From the NCBI GenBank assembly GCA_028289445.1, contig JANQPO010000016.1:1-64000 (forward strand): a stretch of 64,000 nucleotides of DNA. Direction: 5' to 3'. Numbering within the stretch: the stretch's first letter is position 1; each line of letters begins with the position of its first letter. Below the pieces are notes generated by a model. That model ran no database searches and was not told the DNA's origin. It saw only the letters and a list, made by a program, of their open reading frames with translations. This DNA is from Tepidamorphaceae bacterium (GTDB taxonomy: Bacteria; Pseudomonadota; Alphaproteobacteria; Rhizobiales; JAKSCL01). The translations under genes were made by a program, and so were the position numbers. Below are positions 43,085-51,607 of the stretch, piece after piece.

Positions 43085-44335
43085 CTAGTGTGCCACGGCC
43101 GCGGCGGTCGACTCGTCGACCATGCGCCCTTCGAGGAACCGATTAAGCCCAAACGGTTCGGCAATCGGATGCGGCCGGTCGTTGGCGATCGAATCCGCGA
43201 AGACAAAACCCGAGCCGGGGATCGCCTTGAAGCCACCCGTGCCCCAGCCGCAGTTGACATAAAGACCCTTGACGTCAGTCTCGCCGATGACAGGCGAGCG
43301 GTCGGCGCTCATGTCGACGATGCCGCCCCACTGGCGCAGCATTCGCATGCGCGAAAACGCCGGGAACAGCTCCAGCAGTGCGGTGGCCGTGTGCTCAAGC
43401 GCCGGGATGCTGCCGCGCTGCGAGTAGTTGTTGCAAGCGTCGGCGCCGCCGCCGATCACCAGTTCGCCCTTGTCTGATTGGCTGACATAGCCATGCACGG
43501 CACCGGCCATGACCACGACGTCGAGCATCGGTTTCACAGGCTCCGACACCATGGCCTGGAGCGCGACGGATTCAAGCGGCATACGCACACCGGCCATGTC
43601 CATGATGACGGAGGTGTGGCCGGCGGCGACGACGGCGACTTTCTTCGCCTTGATCTTGCCGCGCGTGGTGTCGACGCCGGTAACCGAGCCGCCACGACGG
43701 CTGATGCCAGTTACGGCGCAATTTTGGATCACGTCGACGCCGAGCGCGTCGGCACCCCTGGCATAGCCCCAGGCAATCGCATCGTGGCGGGCCGTGCCAC
43801 CGCGCGGCTGATAGAGCGCGCCCAACAACGGATAGCGCGCGTCCGGGCTGTCATTGATCAGAGGAACCAGTCCTTTGACCTCTTCACGGGAGAGGAACTG
43901 CGTGTCGAGACCGGCGATCCGATTGGCGTGCACGATGCGCTTGAAGACGCGCAGTTCGTGCTCCGTCAGGCACAGATTCAAAAGCCCGCGCGGCGAGAAC
44001 ATGATGTTGAAGTTGAGTTCCTGGCTCAAGCCTTCGTAAAGCGAGCGGGAGAGTTCGTAGATCGCAATCGATTCCGGCTGGAGGTAGTTGGACCGGATGA
44101 TCGTGGTGTTGCGCCCGGTATTGCCGCCGCCGAGCCAGCCCTTGTCGAGGATCGCCACATTCGTGACGCCATGTTCCTTGGCAAGGTAATAGGCCGTCGC
44201 CAGGCCGTGGCCGCCGGCGCCGACGATAACGACGTCGTATTCCGATTTCGGCTCGGGCGAGCGCCACGCCTTTTGCCAACCTTTGTGGAATGTCAAAGCG
44301 TTGCGCGCGAGTGTGAATATGGAATAGCGGTTCAT
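43085..44335 (-). CDS. soxB: Sarcosine oxidase beta subunit
   Basis: 416 residues. FAD-dependent DAO-family oxidoreductase that holds covalent FMN and oxidises sarcosine to glycine. N-terminal dinucleotide motif DVVIVGAGGHGLATAYYLA; GNTGRNTTIIRSNYLQPESIAIYELS contains the His-containing flavin-attachment segment; the C-terminus has YVNCGWGTGGFKAIPGSG. MNRYSIF at 44335 is the conserved family start. First gene of the operon, divergent from ccmI across 253 bp. Confidence 0.93.
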   Translation of the reverse strand: MNRYSIFTLARNALTFHKGWQKAWRSPEPKSEYDVVIVGAGGHGLATAYYLAKEHGVTNVAILDKGWLGGGNTGRNTTIIRSNYLQPESIAIYELSRSLYEGLSQELNFNIMFSPRGLLNLCLTEHELRVFKRIVHANRIAGLDTQFLSREEVKGLVPLINDSPDARYPLLGALYQPRGGTARHDAIAWGYARGADALGVDVIQNCAVTGISRRGGSVTGVDTTRGKIKAKKVAVVAAGHTSVIMDMAGVRMPLESVALQAMVSEPVKPMLDVVVMAGAVHGYVSQSDKGELVIGGGADACNNYSQRGSIPALEHTATALLELFPAFSRMRMLRQWGGIVDMSADRSPVIGETDVKGLYVNCGWGTGGFKAIPGSGFVFADSIANDRPHPIAEPFGLNRFLEGRMVDESTAAAVAH

Positions 44336-44588
44336 GACGCCCCGAAACTCAACAGTCCTCGCGGAATGGAGCGTACCCAAACATCGCTTTGTCGTTCAAG
44401 GCAAGTCCCGGCACGACGCTCGGTCGCCGCATTCGCGACATTCTGCCGCGACACAAGCGCATGTCAGGGCTTTTGATTGTTGGAATGGTTCAATTCTGTA
44501 AGGAAAGGCTCTAAGTACAGGAATGGCGAGATCGCGGCCGTAGATTGCGGGCTGCGAACGCAAAGAAGAGAGGCGAACCAGCCGTAAA

Positions 44589-45704
44589 ATGGTTCTGTGG
44601 ATTGTCTTTGCCGTGATGACGGCGGCCGCTTTGGCGGCCGTGGTGGTGCCGTTCGCGCGCAAACAAGACCAGATCGAAGCGGGCGGAACGGACCTTGCCG
44701 TCTATCGCGATCAGCTCGCCGAGATCGATCGCGACAAAGCGCGCGGCGTGATCGACAAGCGAGAGGCTGAAGCGGCGCGAGTCGAAGTGTCGCGCCGCTT
44801 GCTCGGCGCCACCGATCACGAGACCGATCCTTCGACCTCCGCAGCGCCATTGCGCCCAGTTTTGGCGGCGATCGTCCTGATCGTTCCCGCCGTGGCGCTT
44901 GCCGGCTATCTGGCGTTCGGCAGTCCAACGCTTTCAGGTCAGCCGCTCGCAGCGCGCCAACAAGAAAACCCCGCCGATCCGCGCATGGCCGAACTTGTGA
45001 CCCGCGTCGAGGCGCATTTGCGGGCCAATCCGGACGATGGGCGAGGCTGGGACGTCATTGCGCCGGTCTATATGTCCATAGGTCGCTATGATGAGTCGGT
45101 CCTGGCCTATCGGGCGGCCATTCGCTTGCAGGGGTCGACATCAAGCCGCCAGGCCGACCTGGGCGAGGCGCTTGTTCATCAGGCTGGCGGTGTGATCACG
45201 GCGGACGCTGCGGCGGCATTTCAGGCCGCGCTTCTTGGCGGCGGAGATTCGCCGAAGGCGCGCTTCTACCTGGCACAGGCCGCTGAACAGGATGGTAGGC
45301 TCACAAAAGCAAGGGAACTTTGGGCGGAGCTTTTGGAGATCTCGCCGGCCAACGCACCCTGGGTGCCGGAGGTCCGCGCTCGATTGAACCGGGTCGAAAC
45401 GGAACTGGGCGTTGCGCCGAGCGCGCCCGGACCGACGACGGAACAGGTCGAGGCCGCGCAGGACATGTCGGCCGAGGACCGTATGGCGATGATCGAAGGC
45501 ATGATCGCGCAGCTCGACCAGCGCCTGACCGACGAGGGCGGAACGGCGGAGGAATGGGTGCGCCTCATTCGATCGCTGATGGTGTTGGACAAAGCAGACG
45601 ATGCGCGCAACGCACTGGACCGCGCCCGGACCGATCTGGCCGACAACCCCGATGCCTTGGCACAGGTCAATGCGGCCGCCGGCTCATTCGGATTGGGTGG
45701 CTAG
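44589..45704 (+). CDS. ccmI: Cytochrome c maturation protein CcmI (CycH)
   Basis: 371 residues. Two membrane segments (MVLWIVFAVMTAAALAAVVVPF and LRPVLAAIVLIVPAVALAGYLAF) flank the short CcmI cytoplasmic loop with leucine-zipper-like VYRDQLAEIDRDKARGVIDKREAEAARVEVSRRLL. The periplasmic part has TPR repeats (GWDVIAPVYMSIGRYDESVLAYRAAI) that bind apocytochrome c for haem ligation. First gene of ccmI-E-F-H. Its stop codon lies within the left arm of an inverted-repeat element. Confidence 0.92.
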   Translation: MVLWIVFAVMTAAALAAVVVPFARKQDQIEAGGTDLAVYRDQLAEIDRDKARGVIDKREAEAARVEVSRRLLGATDHETDPSTSAAPLRPVLAAIVLIVPAVALAGYLAFGSPTLSGQPLAARQQENPADPRMAELVTRVEAHLRANPDDGRGWDVIAPVYMSIGRYDESVLAYRAAIRLQGSTSSRQADLGEALVHQAGGVITADAAAAFQAALLGGGDSPKARFYLAQAAEQDGRLTKARELWAELLEISPANAPWVPEVRARLNRVETELGVAPSAPGPTTEQVEAAQDMSAEDRMAMIEGMIAQLDQRLTDEGGTAEEWVRLIRSLMVLDKADDARNALDRARTDLADNPDALAQVNAAAGSFGLGG

Positions 45705-45974
45705 GCCGTGTGGACGAATTGGATTTGGAGCATGGTATGAGGCAAAACCGGTCAGTATCAGGCGCAAAACCGCGGGAAGGGTGGTCCCCTTTCAAGGTTT
45801 TGCAACGCCATTATGGCCGGTTTTGGCCATATCCCTGCGGGACGCGGCGGATTTCGCCCCCGACGGCGTTGAAAACCCCTTGTGGTGAACCACACCACGG
45901 CGGATTTTTCGCCTTGTCAGCGACGAAATCCGTCTCGCGCCATGCCCGAAACCAGTTCGTCCACACGGCCTAGC
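45700..45974. repeat. 275-bp element with 23-bp terminal inverted repeats between ccmI and ccmE
   Basis: The left arm (45700-45722, starting GCTAGGCCGTGTGG) and the right arm (45952-45974) are inverted repeats matching at 22 of 23 positions. Imperfect symmetry continues inward, with an inner palindrome TATGGCC / GGCCATA (45812-45831). The element begins inside the ccmI stop codon and ends 3 bp before the ccmE ATG. Likely a MITE-type mobile repeat or very large hairpin. Confidence 0.7.
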
Positions 45975-45977
45975 ACC

Positions 45978-46427
45978 ATGACGCGCAAGCAACGACGCCT
46001 GTCCCTGATAGTGGTTGCCGGCCTGGTGCTCGCCGCCGCCTCGGCTTTGGTCCTGACGGCGCTCCAGGACGAGATCGTCTTTTTCCGCTCACCGACCGAT
46101 GTTGCCGAAAACAAAGTGACCGAGGGCACTCGCTTCCGGCTTGGCGGCTTGGTGGAGGAAGGGTCCGTGGAACGCGGTCAAGGCGAGGCGGTGCGCTTTG
46201 CCATCACGGACACGGCCAACACAATCAACGTGACCTATACCGGCATCCTCCCCGACCTGTTCCGCGAGGGGCAGGGCGTGGTGACGGAAGGCACGCTGGA
46301 CCAATCCGGCCTCTTTGTCGCCGACACGGTGCTCGCCAAGCACGACGAAACCTATATGCCGCCGGAAGTGGCCGAAGCGCTGAAGGCGCAAGGCTATTGG
46401 CAGGGTGAGGAGGGATCGACCCAATGA
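45978..46427 (+). CDS. ccmE: Cytochrome c maturation haem chaperone CcmE (CycJ)
   Basis: 149 residues, anchored by one N-terminal membrane segment ([22 protein letters not shown]). OB-fold body with [15 protein letters not shown] and [18 protein letters not shown]; the covalent haem histidine is in [16 protein letters not shown] at 45978 is used because the track's start lies inside the repeat element. Overlaps ccmF by 4 bases. Confidence 0.93.
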   Translation: MTRKQRRLSLIVVAGLVLAAASALVLTALQDEIVFFRSPTDVAENKVTEGTRFRLGGLVEEGSVERGQGEAVRFAITDTANTINVTYTGILPDLFREGQGVVTEGTLDQSGLFVADTVLAKHDETYMPPEVAEALKAQGYWQGEEGSTQ

Positions 46428-48415
46428 TCGCTGAACTCGGTCACTACGCCTTGGTGCTTGCGCTGGCGCTCTCACTCGTTCAGTCGACGGTGCCGCTCTT
46501 GGGTGTCAGGCGCGGCGACGCAAGGCTGATGGCGCTTGCCGGCAGCACGTCGACGGTCATCTTCGCGCTGGTGCTTGTCTCGTTCGGCGCGTTGACAACA
46601 CTCTACCTCCAGTCGGATTTTTCCGTCGTCAACGTCTTTGAGAATTCCCATTCGGCGAAGCCGTTGATCTACAAGATCAGCGGCGTTTGGGGGAACCACG
46701 AAGGGTCCATGCTGTTGTGGATCCTCATCCTCGTGCTCTTTTCGGCGCTCGTCGCGCTCTTCGGCGCAAACCTGCCGGCCACGCTTCGCGCCACCGTGCT
46801 TGCGGTCCAAGGCTGGATCATCGCGACGTTCCTGCTCTTTATCCTCGCCACCTCGAACCCGTTCGCCAGGCTTGATCCGGCGCCGTTCGAGGGGCGCGAC
46901 CTCAATCCGCTTCTTCAGGACCCGGGTCTGGCGGCCCATCCGCCGCTGCTTTATCTCGGCTATGTCGGCTTCTCGATCGCCTTTTCTTTCGCGATCGCGG
47001 CGCTCATTCTCGGACGGATCGACGCGGCATGGGCGCGCTGGGTGCGGCCTTGGGTGCTGACGGCGTGGATCTTTTTGACCCTCGGCATCTCGATGGGGTC
47101 CTATTGGGCATATTACGAGCTTGGCTGGGGTGGCTGGTGGTTCTGGGACCCGGTGGAGAACGCCTCCTTCATGCCATGGCTGGCGGGCACGGCGCTGCTT
47201 CATTCCGCGATCGTTATGGAAAAGCGCGAAGCGTTGAAGGTGTGGACGCTACTCCTGGCGATTCTCACCTTTGCCCTGTCGCTGCTCGGGACCTTCTTGG
47301 TGCGTTCCGGCGTGCTGACCTCGGTGCATGCCTTTGCCACCGATCCGGCGCGCGGCGTTTTCATTCTGGCGATCATGGTGGCCTTCGTCGGCGGCGCGCT
47401 GGCGCTTTATGCTTGGCGGGCGCCGTCTTTGAAGCAGGGGGGCATCTTCGCTCCGATCAGTCGCGAGGGCACATTGGTCCTCAATAATCTCTTCCTATCC
47501 ACGATGTGCGCCGCCGTCCTCGTCGGCACGCTCTATCCGCTGGCGCTCGAAGCCGTGACCGACGAGAAGATTTCCGTCGGTCCGCCGTTTTTCAATGCCA
47601 CTTTCGCACCGCTCGCGATCCCATTGTTTGTGCTGATCCCCTTTGGACCGATGCTCGCCTGGAAGCGAGGCGATCTGAACGGCGCGGCGCAGCGCCTACT
47701 GGCCGCCGCCGCGATCGCCGCAGTCGGCGGCGCCATGGCGGCATCGCTGGTGCAAAAGGGCCCGTGGCTCGCGCCCGTCGGCTTGGCGCTTGGCCTTTGG
47801 CTGATCGTCGGCGCGTTCTCGGAAATCGCGTCGCGGGCCAAGGTACTGCAAGAGCCATTGTCTGTAGCTTGGGCGCGGGCGAAAGGCCTTCCACGCTCCG
47901 CCTGGGGCACGGCCTTCGCCCATGCCGGCGTCGGCGTTCTGGTGCTGGGCGTTGTCGGGGAAACCGCCTGGAAGACCGAGTTCATCGGCGTCATGGGGCC
48001 GGGCGACCGGATCGAAATCTCCGATCACGCCGTGACCCTCACCGATATCCGCGCCGAGCGCGGACCGAACTTTCAGGACCAGGTCGTGACGTTCTCGGTC
48101 GTGCGGCCGAACGGCGCGCGCCTGCCGGTCTCGGCCTCGAAGCGCTTTTATCCGGCGCGGCAAATGCCGACAACGGAGGCCGGGATGATCGAACGGCTGT
48201 CCGGCGATCTTTACGTCACCCTCGGCGAACCTCAGGACGATGGGAAGATCGTCGTGCGGGTCTTCTATAAGCCCCAGGTCAATCTCATTTGGATCGGCTC
48301 ACTGATCATGGCCCTAGGTGGCGTGCTGTCGTTGTCGGATCGCCGGCTCAGGGTTGGTGCGCCGCGCTCGGCCAAGGCGCACCGCGCCACCGGCCACGTG
48401 GCGCCGGCGGAGTAG
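46424..48415 (+). CDS. ccmF: Cytochrome c haem lyase subunit CcmF (CycK)
   Basis: 663 residues with about 15 membrane segments. The tryptophan-rich WWD motif [19 protein letters not shown] binds the haem being ligated; [11 protein letters not shown] and [13 protein letters not shown] are further conserved haem-contact segments. Two periplasmic histidine regions are present. It lies between ccmE and ccmH with almost no spacing; ccmG is missing from between them. Confidence 0.95.
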   Translation: MIAELGHYALVLALALSLVQSTVPLLGVRRGDARLMALAGSTSTVIFALVLVSFGALTTLYLQSDFSVVNVFENSHSAKPLIYKISGVWGNHEGSMLLWILILVLFSALVALFGANLPATLRATVLAVQGWIIATFLLFILATSNPFARLDPAPFEGRDLNPLLQDPGLAAHPPLLYLGYVGFSIAFSFAIAALILGRIDAAWARWVRPWVLTAWIFLTLGISMGSYWAYYELGWGGWWFWDPVENASFMPWLAGTALLHSAIVMEKREALKVWTLLLAILTFALSLLGTFLVRSGVLTSVHAFATDPARGVFILAIMVAFVGGALALYAWRAPSLKQGGIFAPISREGTLVLNNLFLSTMCAAVLVGTLYPLALEAVTDEKISVGPPFFNATFAPLAIPLFVLIPFGPMLAWKRGDLNGAAQRLLAAAAIAAVGGAMAASLVQKGPWLAPVGLALGLWLIVGAFSEIASRAKVLQEPLSVAWARAKGLPRSAWGTAFAHAGVGVLVLGVVGETAWKTEFIGVMGPGDRIEISDHAVTLTDIRAERGPNFQDQVVTFSVVRPNGARLPVSASKRFYPARQMPTTEAGMIERLSGDLYVTLGEPQDDGKIVVRVFYKPQVNLIWIGSLIMALGGVLSLSDRRLRVGAPRSAKAHRATGHVAPAE

Positions 48416-48419
48416 GGCC

Positions 48420-48890
48420 ATGGGTCGAACGCTTGCTGTCTTGTTTCTGGTCCTGACCATGGCGGGGACGGCGTTCGCGGTGCAGCCGGATGAAGTGCTG
48501 GATGACCCGGCGCTGGAGGCGCGCGCACGCAGCATTTCGGCCGAACTGCGCTGCCTCGTCTGCCAAAATCAGTCGATCGACGATTCCGATGCGGAGCTAG
48601 CGCGCGATCTGCGCGTTCTGGTGCGCGAACGCCTTGTTGCCGGAGACAGCGATGACGACGTCATCGACTATGTCGTCTCCCGCTATGGCGAGTTCGTCCT
48701 GTTGCGCCCCGTCATGGGCACGCATACGGCGGTGCTCTGGTTCGCGGCGCCGGTGCTGTTCCTCGTCGGGTTCATCGGCATCCTCACCGTCTTCGTACGC
48801 CGCCGGCGTGTCCCGGCAACCGTCGCCGCCGAGTTGACGGCCGAAGAGCGCGCCCGGCTCGACGCGCTGCTCAAGGAGCGGGATCACTAA
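48420..48890 (+). CDS. ccmH: Cytochrome c maturation protein CcmH (CycL)
   Basis: 156 residues. Signal peptide [20 protein letters not shown], then the thiol-redox motif [22 protein letters not shown] that reduces apocytochrome cysteines, and a C-terminal membrane anchor ([22 protein letters not shown]). The short form, without the TPR part, fits a genome with a separate CcmI. The final codons and stop form one copy of a 15-bp direct repeat. Confidence 0.93.
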   Translation: MGRTLAVLFLVLTMAGTAFAVQPDEVLDDPALEARARSISAELRCLVCQNQSIDDSDAELARDLRVLVRERLVAGDSDDDVIDYVVSRYGEFVLLRPVMGTHTAVLWFAAPVLFLVGFIGILTVFVRRRRVPATVAAELTAEERARLDALLKERDH

Positions 48891-48895
48891 TCCGC
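48881..48895 (+). repeat. Direct repeat, left copy (15 bp)
   Basis: GGATCACTAATCCGC, spanning the ccmH stop codon. An exact second copy is at 49621-49635. The two bracket an AT-richer segment. Confidence 0.8.
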
Positions 48896-48969
48896 TGGGC
48901 AAGACCGCGAATTTGGTCCCCTTCGTCAACAGTTCAATACTGCCTACAACTAAAAGTTCAGTTTCTATC

Positions 48970-48998
48970 TTGACTCTCGCGTTATGCGGTACACTTAG
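48970..48998 (+). promoter_or_regulatory. Candidate promoter of the small inserted gene
   Basis: TTGACT followed 17 bp later by ACTTAG; a weak -10 and so only a candidate. It lies 32 bp before the ATG of the 91-residue ORF. Confidence 0.3.
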
Positions 48999-49029
48999 TA
49001 ATAGTGCATGTAGAACGTGGGGGGGTAAA

Positions 49030-49305
49030 ATGAAGTGCGTAGTCGTCAATCAATTTGATTTCGAAAAATGTCGACAGCAACTGCATACGATTGCAAAGCT
49101 GAAGAAGAACATCTATTTGTTGCATTCGGAGCTCGCAGAAATCGACGATACCGCAGCCCACTGCGCCGAACTTATCCTCCTACGCCTTCAGGAACTTAGC
49201 GAGCAACGTCGCCTCGACAATCGGTTTGCCGAACTCGGCGGTCGAAATTTCGCCAACGACATCCAGCAAACGATCAATCGCTCAAGCGATCCTCGATCAG
49301 CTTAG
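49030..49305 (+). CDS. Hypothetical 91-residue protein in a small insert
   Basis: 91 residues, soluble, helical: MKCVVVNQFDFEKCRQQLHT then a coiled-coil-like stretch (LKKNIYLLHSELAEIDDTAAHCAELILLRLQELSEQRRL). I do not recognise it. A G-rich stretch (GGGGGGT) precedes the ATG. Its codons are less GC-rich than those of the ccm genes, and it sits inside a 740-bp segment bounded by direct repeats. The track's longer form starts upstream of the ribosome site. Confidence 0.55.
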   Translation: MKCVVVNQFDFEKCRQQLHTIAKLKKNIYLLHSELAEIDDTAAHCAELILLRLQELSEQRRLDNRFAELGGRNFANDIQQTINRSSDPRSA

Positions 49306-49620
49306 GCTCTCGGATTTGGGATTTCGAGACGCGAAGTCAGTATCACGGTGATGCGGGAGTGTCCTCAGAGCTAGCGCGAGCCGTTGAGATCGCCGTGCTT
49401 GCGATCGAGCGGCATTACATTGCCCGACGATTTCGCTTCGCACCACTAACCGGCATACCATCAACTATCTAGCAGTTACCTCTTGCGCTCCACTGTGACC
49501 ATTTTTTGTGCGGTCTCTGTATGCCTTCTGTTCCCAAATATCTCAAAAGTCCCATACGATAGACTATTGAAAGCATTAGGAAAAATAGTTCACAGGGACG
49601 GAATCACGCTGCCACGGCGA
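49306..49620. other. Gene-free part of the small insert
   Basis: Within the 396-bp gap between the 91-residue ORF and the hydrolase gene I see no credible gene. The stretch is AT-richer than the surroundings (for example GAAAGCATTAGGAAAAATAG). It could hold a decayed gene or a regulatory RNA, but nothing specific is visible. Confidence 0.5.
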
Positions 49621-49635
49621 GGATCACTAATCCGC
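49621..49635 (+). repeat. Direct repeat, right copy (15 bp)
   Basis: Exact copy of the 15-bp sequence at 48881-48895. Bases flanking the two copies differ, so the repeat is exactly 15 bp long. Confidence 0.8.
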
Positions 49636-49701
49636 GAGCCGGCTGGCGATTTAGGCTACTCTCCCCAAATGCGCACGGCGCAGATTTGACGGGAGACCGA
49701 A

Positions 49702-50934
49702 ATGGCGGACAAACCAAACAAGATCACGTTCACCGGCGCTACTGGCGAAACATTGGCGGCGCGGCTTGACCTACCGTTGGCGCCGCCACGCGCCTTTGCG
49801 CTCTTTGCCCATTGCTTCACCTGCTCGAAAGACATTCTTGCCGCGAGCCGCATCGCCGCCGGGCTTGCCGAGCGCGGTATCGCGGTCCTGCGCTTCGATT
49901 TCACGGGTCTTGGACAATCGGACGGCGAGTTCGCCAACACGGACTTTTCGTCCAATGTCGGCGACATCCTCGCTGCCGTCGAATGGCTGCGCCAGAACCA
50001 TGAAGCGCCGAAGCTCTTGGTCGGTCACAGTCTTGGCGGCGCCGCTATCCTGGCGGCCGCCGGCGACGTGCTGGAAGCGGTCGCGGTCGCGACAATCGGC
50101 GCACCGGCCCATGCCGACCATGTGATCCACAACTTCGCCGCCGATCTGGATCGCATCGAGGCGGATGGCGAGGCGACCGTGACGCTCGCCGGCCGGCAAT
50201 TTCAGATTCGCAAGGAATTTCTCGACAATCTACGCGGCCAAGCCCTGCTTGACCGGGTCAAAACCATGGGCAAGGCGCTCATGGTGCTGCACGCGCCGCT
50301 TGACCAGACCGTGGGGGTCGAAAATGCCAGCGAGATTTTCCTGGCGGCGAAACATCCCAAGAGCTTCGTTTCGCTCGATGACGCGGATCATCTGGTCAGC
50401 AAGCGCCGCGACGCCGATTACGCCGCCGGCGCGATCGCCGCGCTGGCCGAGCGCTATATCGGCGAAACGGAAAAGAACGCGAAAAAGGGCGATCCTGCTG
50501 TCGCCCTCATCGAGGAGACGGGTTTCGGTAAGTTTCAGCAATCGGTGACTGTCGGACGCCATCAACTCACGGCCGATGAGCCGGAGCGAGTCGGCGGCTT
50601 GGACACCGGTCCGACGCCTTATGACTTCCTGTCGATCGCGCTTGGCGCGTGTACGTCGATGACGCTGCGCATGTACGCCGAACGCAAGAAGCTGGCGCTC
50701 GAGAAAGTGGCCGTATCGGTAACCCACGGCAAAGTCCATGCCGCCGACTGCGAAGGCTGCGATGACGCTGTCAAAGGTCGGGACGGCAAGATCGATCGGT
50801 TTGAACGGTCGATCAGAATTAGCGGCGACTTCGATGAGGAAACCGCCAACCGCCTCTTGGAGATCGCCGATCTTTGTCCGGTTCACAAGACGCTTGAGGC
50901 CGGCGCGGCGGTTGTGACGAAGTGCGCGGACTGA
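49702..50934 (+). CDS. Bifunctional alpha/beta hydrolase / OsmC family protein
   Basis: 410 residues in two domains. Residues ~5-255: alpha/beta hydrolase with FAHCFTCSKD oxyanion-loop region, nucleophile elbow GHSLGGAA, acid region LHAPLDQTVGVENA and the histidine DADHLVS. Residues ~270-410: OsmC/Ohr-like domain with the peroxidatic cysteine in IALGACTSMTLRMYAERK and the C-terminal LEIADLCPVHKTLEAG carrying the second cysteine. OsmC proteins reduce organic hydroperoxides with dihydrolipoyl or thiol donors. The fused form is known in proteobacteria; the hydrolase's substrate is unknown. Confidence 0.9.
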   Translation: MADKPNKITFTGATGETLAARLDLPLAPPRAFALFAHCFTCSKDILAASRIAAGLAERGIAVLRFDFTGLGQSDGEFANTDFSSNVGDILAAVEWLRQNHEAPKLLVGHSLGGAAILAAAGDVLEAVAVATIGAPAHADHVIHNFAADLDRIEADGEATVTLAGRQFQIRKEFLDNLRGQALLDRVKTMGKALMVLHAPLDQTVGVENASEIFLAAKHPKSFVSLDDADHLVSKRRDADYAAGAIAALAERYIGETEKNAKKGDPAVALIEETGFGKFQQSVTVGRHQLTADEPERVGGLDTGPTPYDFLSIALGACTSMTLRMYAERKKLALEKVAVSVTHGKVHAADCEGCDDAVKGRDGKIDRFERSIRISGDFDEETANRLLEIADLCPVHKTLEAGAAVVTKCAD

Positions 50935-50949
50935 GAATTCCGCTGCTTC

Positions 50950-50975
50950 GCGGGCCGCGCATCAGCGCGGCCCGC
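50950..50975 (+). terminator. Hairpin after the hydrolase-OsmC gene
   Basis: A perfect 11-bp stem GCGGGCCGCGC / GCGCGGCCCGC with a 4-nt loop, 15 bp after the stop. No T-run follows. Confidence 0.45.
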
Positions 50976-50987
50976 AAGGAGAACGGT

Positions 50988-51051
50988 TTATCTCTTTGAT
51001 TTTGAGCATGTTCTTGTCCGAAAACTGCACACACTTTTCGGGAACATGCTC
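50988..51051. repeat. Palindromic repeat, copy B (inverted relative to copy A)
   Basis: The 48-bp palindrome at 51004-51051 equals the reverse complement of 8836-8883 at 47 of 48 positions. The preceding 16 bp match the reverse complement of the linker, after which similarity stops, so the second hairpin of copy A is missing. Confidence 0.85.
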
Positions 51052-51055
51052 TCGA

Positions 51056-51589
51056 TCAGTTGTCCCGCCAACGGCGACGCTCGCGGCCCTCGCGGCCGCC
51101 GCGGTCGCGCCGCATCTCACTACGCTCGATCGAGCCGTCGTCATTACGGTCGAGACGGCTGAACCGTTCCTGGAACGGGTTGGCGAACTCCTCGGCTGAA
51201 ATCTGACCATTACCGTCGCCGTCGAGCCGCTCCAGCATCCGCGATTTCATCCCAGCGGCCCTTGCGGCGATAATGGCATCGACCTCGCTATCGTCGAGCG
51301 CCCCGTCATTGTTGGCGTCGGCGTTCTTGAACCGCAGATCGTGCAACAGCATGAACTCCTCCATCGACACGGCATTGTCCATGTTGGTGTCGAGCATGCG
51401 CAGCATCATGGCCTGGCCGCCGCGACCGCCACGCCGGCTATGGTGACGGCCAGGACCGCCCCATTTGCTCTCCGCGACCTGTTGCAGGACGGGTCCGCCC
51501 CCGCCATCGGAGGCGTCCTGTGCCGTGGCAAAGGTGCCAAGGCCGACGAGAACGACGGCAGCGCAGGCGATTGTGGTTGGCGTTTTCAT
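51056..51589 (-). CDS. Secreted EF-hand calcium-binding protein
   Basis: 177 residues: signal peptide MKTPTTIACAAVVLVGLGTFATA, a glycine/histidine-rich linker (GGPGRHHSRRGGRGG), then four EF-hand loops: DTNMDNAVSMEE, DANNDGALDDSE, DGDGNGQISAEE, DRNDDGSIERSE. The tail is Arg-rich. It is probably a periplasmic or secreted calcium sensor or buffer. The ATG has GGAG upstream. It lies in line after glnE's end but 18 bp separate them and it is read in the same direction, so read-through from the glnE operon is possible. Confidence 0.85.
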   Translation of the reverse strand: MKTPTTIACAAVVLVGLGTFATAQDASDGGGGPVLQQVAESKWGGPGRHHSRRGGRGGQAMMLRMLDTNMDNAVSMEEFMLLHDLRFKNADANNDGALDDSEVDAIIAARAAGMKSRMLERLDGDGNGQISAEEFANPFQERFSRLDRNDDGSIERSEMRRDRGGREGRERRRWRDN

Positions 51590-51607
51590 GGGTATTCTCC
51601 ATTTCGT

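Noticed and set aside
45792-45992. 66-codon minus-strand ORF in the ccmI-ccmE gap
   Set aside because: It lies inside the inverted-repeat element; open frames in palindromic repeats are expected and no ribosome site is seen.
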